A stretch of 9,553 nucleotides of DNA from assembly GCA_023412475.1 (NCBI GenBank), contig JAEYNR010000023.1, positions 1-9,553 of the forward strand, given 5' to 3'. The notes beneath the pieces are model-generated. The model did no database searches. It was not told where the DNA came from and saw only the letters and a list, made by a program, of their open reading frames with translations. The DNA comes from Fibrobacterota bacterium. Its GTDB lineage: Bacteria > Fibrobacterota > Chitinivibrionia > Chitinivibrionales > Chitinispirillaceae. Below are positions 6,520-9,553 of the stretch, in pieces (the first letter of the stretch is position 1; every line of letters starts with the position of its first letter). The position numbers and the translations under genes were made by a program.

Positions 6520-6616
6520 TGTCTGGAAATAAAGGTTCTTTTAAAATCATGCTTAATTTTGAAAATTTCTAATCTCTGGTGAGTAAATTGATGTCTGGGA
6601 ATAAACATTCGTTTAA
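6520..6616. repeat. Pair of 25-bp direct repeats upstream of the recombinase (candidate res or operator sites)
   Basis: Copies at 6520-6544 and 6592-6616 share 21 of 25 positions: TGTCTGGRAATAAA, two variable bases, TTC, one variable base, TTTAA. They begin 72 bp apart, downstream of the consensus promoter and ahead of the recombinase start. Resolvases and invertases commonly bind repeated sub-sites next to their own genes and thereby also autoregulate, so a recombination site or operator is the likely role. No third sub-site was found. Confidence 0.55.
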
Positions 6617-6651
6617 TCTGAGGCATTTATAATATAAAAAAGGAGTCTGTT

Positions 6652-7338
6652 ATGAGTAAGAAAGCTTGTATCTTTGTTCGGGTCAGTAGCACTAATGAGC
6701 GTCAGGATTATAACAGACAGATTGAAGATTTGAAAGCTTACTGTGAAAGACAAGATCTGCAGATCGTCCATACCATATCTGAAAAAATAAGTGGAGCAAA
6801 AAAGAATGAAGACAGGTCAGGAATAATTGAATTACGAAAATTAGCAGTGAAAAAGGCTTTCGAAGTATTAGTAGTGTCGGAAGTCTCCCGTTTAGGTAGA
6901 AATCCTTATCAAATTCAGCAGGTCATTGAAGAATTATCGGAATTAGGGATTTCCATCCATATTGAAAGTCTTGGATTAAAAACCATTGATGATAACGGAA
7001 ACAGATCTCCAATGGTGGAATTCATGTTGTCTATTTTGATGCAATTAGCAAGAATGGAAAGGGAATTCTTGATTCAAAGAGTAAAGAGTGGTTTAAACCA
7101 TGCAAAATTAGTAAAAGGAAAGGTTCTGGGCAGACCTAAAAATTCTACGATTGATCAGCAAGTTTTCCTGAAGAAGTATAAGAGTTTGTCTGCAGATTTG
7201 ATGAACGGTTTATCTGTAAGGAAAGCAGCTAAAATTCATGAAGTTTCTTTGAATACCGTTTTGAAGGTCCGGAAGGCACTTAATTTAACTGCCTGTAAAT
7301 GTATACCAACAGGAGACATTTTCGGGCTTGATCAGTAA
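6652..7338 (+). CDS. Serine recombinase (resolvase/invertase family)
   Basis: The protein has 228 residues. The N-terminal catalytic domain spans about residues 4-145: FVRVSST with Arg10 and the nucleophile Ser12; VVSEVSRLGRNP with Arg80 and Arg83; and the MEREFLIQR segment (136-143) at the start of the long E helix. The usual Asp before the first of the paired arginines is Ser79 here. GKVLGRPK (156-163) leads to a C-terminal helix-turn-helix (about 183-211, NGLSVRKAAKIHEVSLNTVL). Size and order fit the small resolvase/invertase group that cuts and rejoins paired sites. The start is supported by AAAGGAG 7-13 bases upstream. The last 14 residues follow a TGT codon that is TGA in the remnant at 1878, so this protein may carry a recent read-on extension. 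It faces the immunity and Rhs genes tail to tail and has its own strong promoter and upstream repeats. Confidence 0.93.
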   Translation: MSKKACIFVRVSSTNERQDYNRQIEDLKAYCERQDLQIVHTISEKISGAKKNEDRSGIIELRKLAVKKAFEVLVVSEVSRLGRNPYQIQQVIEELSELGISIHIESLGLKTIDDNGNRSPMVEFMLSILMQLARMEREFLIQRVKSGLNHAKLVKGKVLGRPKNSTIDQQVFLKKYKSLSADLMNGLSVRKAAKIHEVSLNTVLKVRKALNLTACKCIPTGDIFGLDQ

Positions 7339-7350
7339 TGGTGGAATTTT

Positions 7351-7372
7351 GTCCGCTATAGCAGACTTTTTT
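7351..7372 (+). terminator. Intrinsic terminator of the recombinase gene
   Basis: GTCCGC and GCAGAC (7351-7366) form a 6-bp stem with one mismatch around a TATA loop, followed by six T. It starts 12 bases after the recombinase stop. A related but degraded sequence follows the recombinase remnant at about 1936-1960. The TGTCCGC at 7350-7356 is also the inverse of the GCGGACA at the outer repeat edges. Confidence 0.5.
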
Positions 7373-7535
7373 GAGCTTTTTGCAAGAAAGCAAAGAAAGG
7401 GATTTGAGAAGTGGGGAAGGAAGATTACGGTTTAAAAAATCTTGATAAAATTGCAATGTTCTTTGACAATTCAGGTATTTCAGATTCCATCCCTTCTCAA
7501 AACCGAAGGAAGGAAGACGTGGGGTTTGGGGAGAG

Positions 7536-7973
7536 TTATAGCTTTGGAATGCTAAAGATCACTTTCATATCAATTTGCTTTGCAAATATATTGGTTGAAA
7601 AATTCAATTTGACGTTTTCTTTTTTTGACTTACGTTTTTCAACCAATATGTCGATTGCTTGACCAATTGCTGCACAAGCAATTACATCAACCAATAGAAA
7701 TGCACCCATTTTTACAGTAATATCGCTATTATGGTCTTCAACCGTATAGTGCTTTTTGTCTGTTTTGTAATAAAGCACAGAATCTTTGGGTGCATCTATT
7801 CTATCATTATTTAATGCTTTGATTCCGACTATTCCTATCGGCACAGAAGCACCAATTCCTATCAAAAGACCTAAATGTTTCTTTATTTCAGTGCCATTTA
7901 TTGGTGTATCTTGAGCAAAACTATTGCCGCTTATCAATAATAATGAGAGGAAAATCAATAGCTTTTTTTTCAT
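7536..7973 (-). CDS. Exported membrane protein, candidate immunity protein of Rhs tip 2
   Basis: The protein has 145 residues. A clear signal peptide (KKKLLIFLSLLLISGNSFA, likely cut after Ala20) is followed by a hydrophobic glycine-rich segment (residues 34-54, LGLLIGIGASVPIGIVGI), a polar loop (55-87) and a second hydrophobic segment (88-111, GAFLLVDVIACAAIGQAIDIL). The tail is basic, then beta-like. It probably sits in the inner membrane with the loop outside. It begins 12 bases after the Rhs tip stop, the usual immunity position, and a membrane protector would suit the glycine-rich, membrane-type tip. No good ribosome site is visible before the ATG, so translation may depend on coupling to the Rhs frame. 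No family recognised. It shares length but no obvious sequence with the lipoprotein of copy 1. Confidence 0.6.
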   Translation of the reverse strand: MKKKLLIFLSLLLISGNSFAQDTPINGTEIKKHLGLLIGIGASVPIGIVGIKALNNDRIDAPKDSVLYYKTDKKHYTVEDHNSDITVKMGAFLLVDVIACAAIGQAIDILVEKRKSKKENVKLNFSTNIFAKQIDMKVIFSIPKL

Positions 7974-7985
7974 TTTTCAAACCCA

Positions 7986-9107
7986 TTAGTAATATAAAAA
8001 CGAGAACCAATCCTGGTCAAAGACTGTTGCACCTTTATAGGTTGCAGAGACATTGACGCCGCCAATCTTACCCTTTATTGGAATGTTCCCTTTTGCAGGC
8101 TCAACCTGCAGTGCATGCATTGCATTTATTGTTGGTGTAAATAGTCCTGGTATTGAATTTACAATCCCGCCTGTTATACCTTCAGTGAATACCTGCCCCC
8201 ATGTTACGTTTCGACTAATATTTGCACCCATTTTATATCCTGAAGGTGTTACATTTTCACTCACTTTTAGATTATACTCATGTCCCAAAATACTTCTGTC
8301 GCTATTTGAACCACTCGGTGCAGAATAAGCTACTTTATCATACATTGCTTCAGTCGCAATACCACTTGCAAGACCGATTGCCCCGCCTATTGCACCCGAA
8401 TAGGTACCAATAAGTGCAGATTTTCCAATATCTCCGTTAAAAAAGCCTTTTCCTTCTCCGCCATACGCCCATGAATTCAAGAATCCTGAAGTGAACCCGC
8501 TTGCTGCACCTGATGCCATGCTTGATAGAATGTTAGAATTAATTCCAAATCCTGCAGCTCTACCTGCAAAAGAACTGACTAAACCAATACCTGCACCGAT
8601 TAAGGCTCCTTGGACGGGATCTTTTCCTGCTGCACCTGCCTGAATTGCTCCTGTAACAGCATTCCCTGCAACAGAAACTGCCGTGCTAATTAAAAAACCA
8701 ACCGTAAAAAATGTCTCTCCATTAGGATCGACATAAATTATAGGATTAACTGAATAGCCATAGGGATTAAAGAATTGCCCTTTCGGGTCTGTGGAAATCC
8801 AAACCCCCACCTCAGGGTAATAGTAACGTTTTCCAAAGTAATACAGCTCCATTCCACTAATTCCAACACCACTACCTTCCCGGTCAAACTCCTTGCCGGT
8901 AAACTGCTGACGAGTCGAAGTCTGTGTTGATGTCGCAATATCTTCCATTGGCACAATGGTTCCATAAGGTTGATACGCAATGGCTTCTGTAATCTGATTC
9001 TGGTCATTTATCACCATGCGGGTTGATCCCAGATGATCTTTCAGATAGTAGTCGTATTGATAATTCGTGCCATTCTGGTATATTCTCCCCTCACCATCTA
9101 TATCCAC
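7986..9107 (-). CDS. Orphan Rhs core fragment with C-terminal tip (copy 2), N-terminus missing
   Basis: From GTG 9107 there are 373 residues, but the frame is open back to a TAA at 9279-9281, without an ATG or other good start and without a ribosome site; the GTG is a nominal start. Rhs core motifs: NYQYDYYLKDHLGSTRMVI (residues 15-33), QFTGKEFD (68-75), LYYFGKRYYYPEVGVW (88-103), STDPKG...NPYGYSVNPIIYVDPNG (105-130). DPNG closes the core where tips normally begin. The tip (131-373) starts with long glycine- and alanine-rich hydrophobic stretches (about 131-260) that may insert in membranes. It ends with a soluble part (EYNLKVSENV, GYKMGANISRNV, KIGGVNVSATYKGATVFDQD) of unknown activity. A whole Rhs protein is usually over 1000 residues, so this is a tip cassette without delivery domains. 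It is undamaged downstream, unlike copy 1, and its immunity gene follows directly. Confidence 0.8.
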   Translation of the reverse strand: MDIDGEGRIYQNGTNYQYDYYLKDHLGSTRMVINDQNQITEAIAYQPYGTIVPMEDIATSTQTSTRQQFTGKEFDREGSGVGISGMELYYFGKRYYYPEVGVWISTDPKGQFFNPYGYSVNPIIYVDPNGETFFTVGFLISTAVSVAGNAVTGAIQAGAAGKDPVQGALIGAGIGLVSSFAGRAAGFGINSNILSSMASGAASGFTSGFLNSWAYGGEGKGFFNGDIGKSALIGTYSGAIGGAIGLASGIATEAMYDKVAYSAPSGSNSDRSILGHEYNLKVSENVTPSGYKMGANISRNVTWGQVFTEGITGGIVNSIPGLFTPTINAMHALQVEPAKGNIPIKGKIGGVNVSATYKGATVFDQDWFSFLYY

Positions 9108-9305
9108 AGACTCCAGATCATAAGCTATGGAGCTACTGGCAGAAATGTGTTCATCAGGGGTTAAGTATTCATTAAAATACTTTTTGGCAGTTAAAGTAAG
9201 ACATTCACCTGAGACTGCATTGTTAACATAATATTGAGTGCCAAGTAACTTTAATTGGGAAATCTTTTTTCGGTGTTTTTAAGAAATTAATTCTCGGTGC
9301 GGACA
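9012..9305. repeat. Direct repeat copy 2 (294 bp), 5' end of Rhs fragment 2
   Basis: Ungapped partner of 3841-4134, same orientation, about 17 mismatches. The outer edge is again GCGGACA (9299-9305), where the truncated TnpA frame joins. Most differences do not disturb the coding frame (LGTQYYVN is kept in both), so it evolved under or recently came from coding constraint. Homologous recombination with copy 1 would excise 5171 bp. Confidence 0.92.
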
Positions 9306-9506
9306 GGAAAATGAAGGCAGAGGTAATTGTGGTACGGGTTTCTGATGTTGTAATGGATGGGTTTCAGTACGCAGACGTTTACGCCAGATATAGAGTGTGT
9401 TGATAGAAATACCTATTTTACCGGCTATTTCTGTGGATCCCAAAATGCCCTCTTGTGAGAGGCGTAGAAATTCATTAAACTTTTTTTTGCGTTCTGCTTC
9501 TTTCAT
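9279..9506 (-). pseudogene. tnpA: Truncated IS66-type TnpA (transposase accessory helix-turn-helix protein)
   Basis: There are 75 codons from ATG 9506, chosen because AGGAG (9514-9518) lies 7 bases upstream; an in-frame ATG at 9530 has no such site. The sequence KEAERKKKFNEFLRLSQEGI, then STEIAGKIGISINTLYIWRKRL, is the charged N-terminus and helix-turn-helix typical of the first small protein (TnpA) of IS66 elements. Family members run on for several dozen more residues and are followed by tnpB and the large transposase gene. Here the frame enters the 294-bp repeat at about 9305 and stops within it (...SCPHRELIS), so the 3' part and the rest of the element are missing at the Rhs side. The frame is the same one the Rhs fragment uses after the stop. 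Confidence 0.65.
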
Positions 9507-9553
9507 AATGATGCTCCTGATTGAGTTCATTATGAAAATCGGTCATGCGGAGT

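Noticed and set aside
7411..7662. Plus-strand frame overlapping the 3' end of the immunity gene 2
   Set aside because: It begins in spacer and continues antisense to a gene with a convincing signal peptide; it is rich in Phe and Ser without a recognisable motif.

Overview
The window looks like an accessory region from an AT-rich Gram-negative bacterium. Three things suggest the FCB group, perhaps Fibrobacterota or a relative: a secreted-protein remnant whose 3' end encodes a type IX-like C-terminal sorting module, an outer-membrane-type lipoprotein signal, and Rhs-type polymorphic toxins. This placement is inference only; no marker gene is present.

Layout, left to right. (1) 1-1740, minus: remnant of a secreted protein, cut at its 5' end and carrying an in-frame TAG just before the sorting-like module. 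(2) 1743-1880, plus: 3' remnant of a serine recombinase gene, closely matching the end of the intact gene at 6652-7338. (3) 2065-4107, minus: an orphan Rhs core fragment with a C-terminal toxin-like tip, broken by a frameshift and a stop, followed 4 bases later by a candidate immunity lipoprotein. (4) 3841-4134 and 9012-9305: a direct repeat of 294 bp, about 94% identical and ungapped, forming the start of both Rhs fragments. (5) 4135-5484: an intergenic stretch with a strong terminator, then an XRE regulator and an ORF6N-domain gene that overlap by 4 bases and are clearly GC-richer than the rest. (6) 5485-7372: hairpins, three iteron- or operator-like repeats, a ribbon-helix-helix-like gene, a winged-helix-like gene, a textbook sigma70 promoter, paired 25-bp repeats and an intact serine recombinase. 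(7) 7536-9278, minus: a second orphan Rhs fragment with a different, glycine-rich membrane-type tip and its candidate membrane immunity protein. (8) 9279-9506, minus: truncated IS66-type TnpA whose frame runs into the repeat.

The main observation is a module that occurs twice: recombinase gene end (plus) facing an immunity gene and an Rhs tip (minus), closed by the same 294-bp repeat at the Rhs 5' side. The first copy is decayed and the second is largely intact. Neither Rhs fragment has an N-terminal delivery part or a convincing start, so both resemble displaced or exchangeable tip cassettes. Recombination between the two repeats would release a circle of 5171 bp carrying the iteron-like repeats, the two small DNA-binding-type genes, the recombinase and the second toxin-immunity pair. 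Whether that circle is real cannot be decided from sequence alone.
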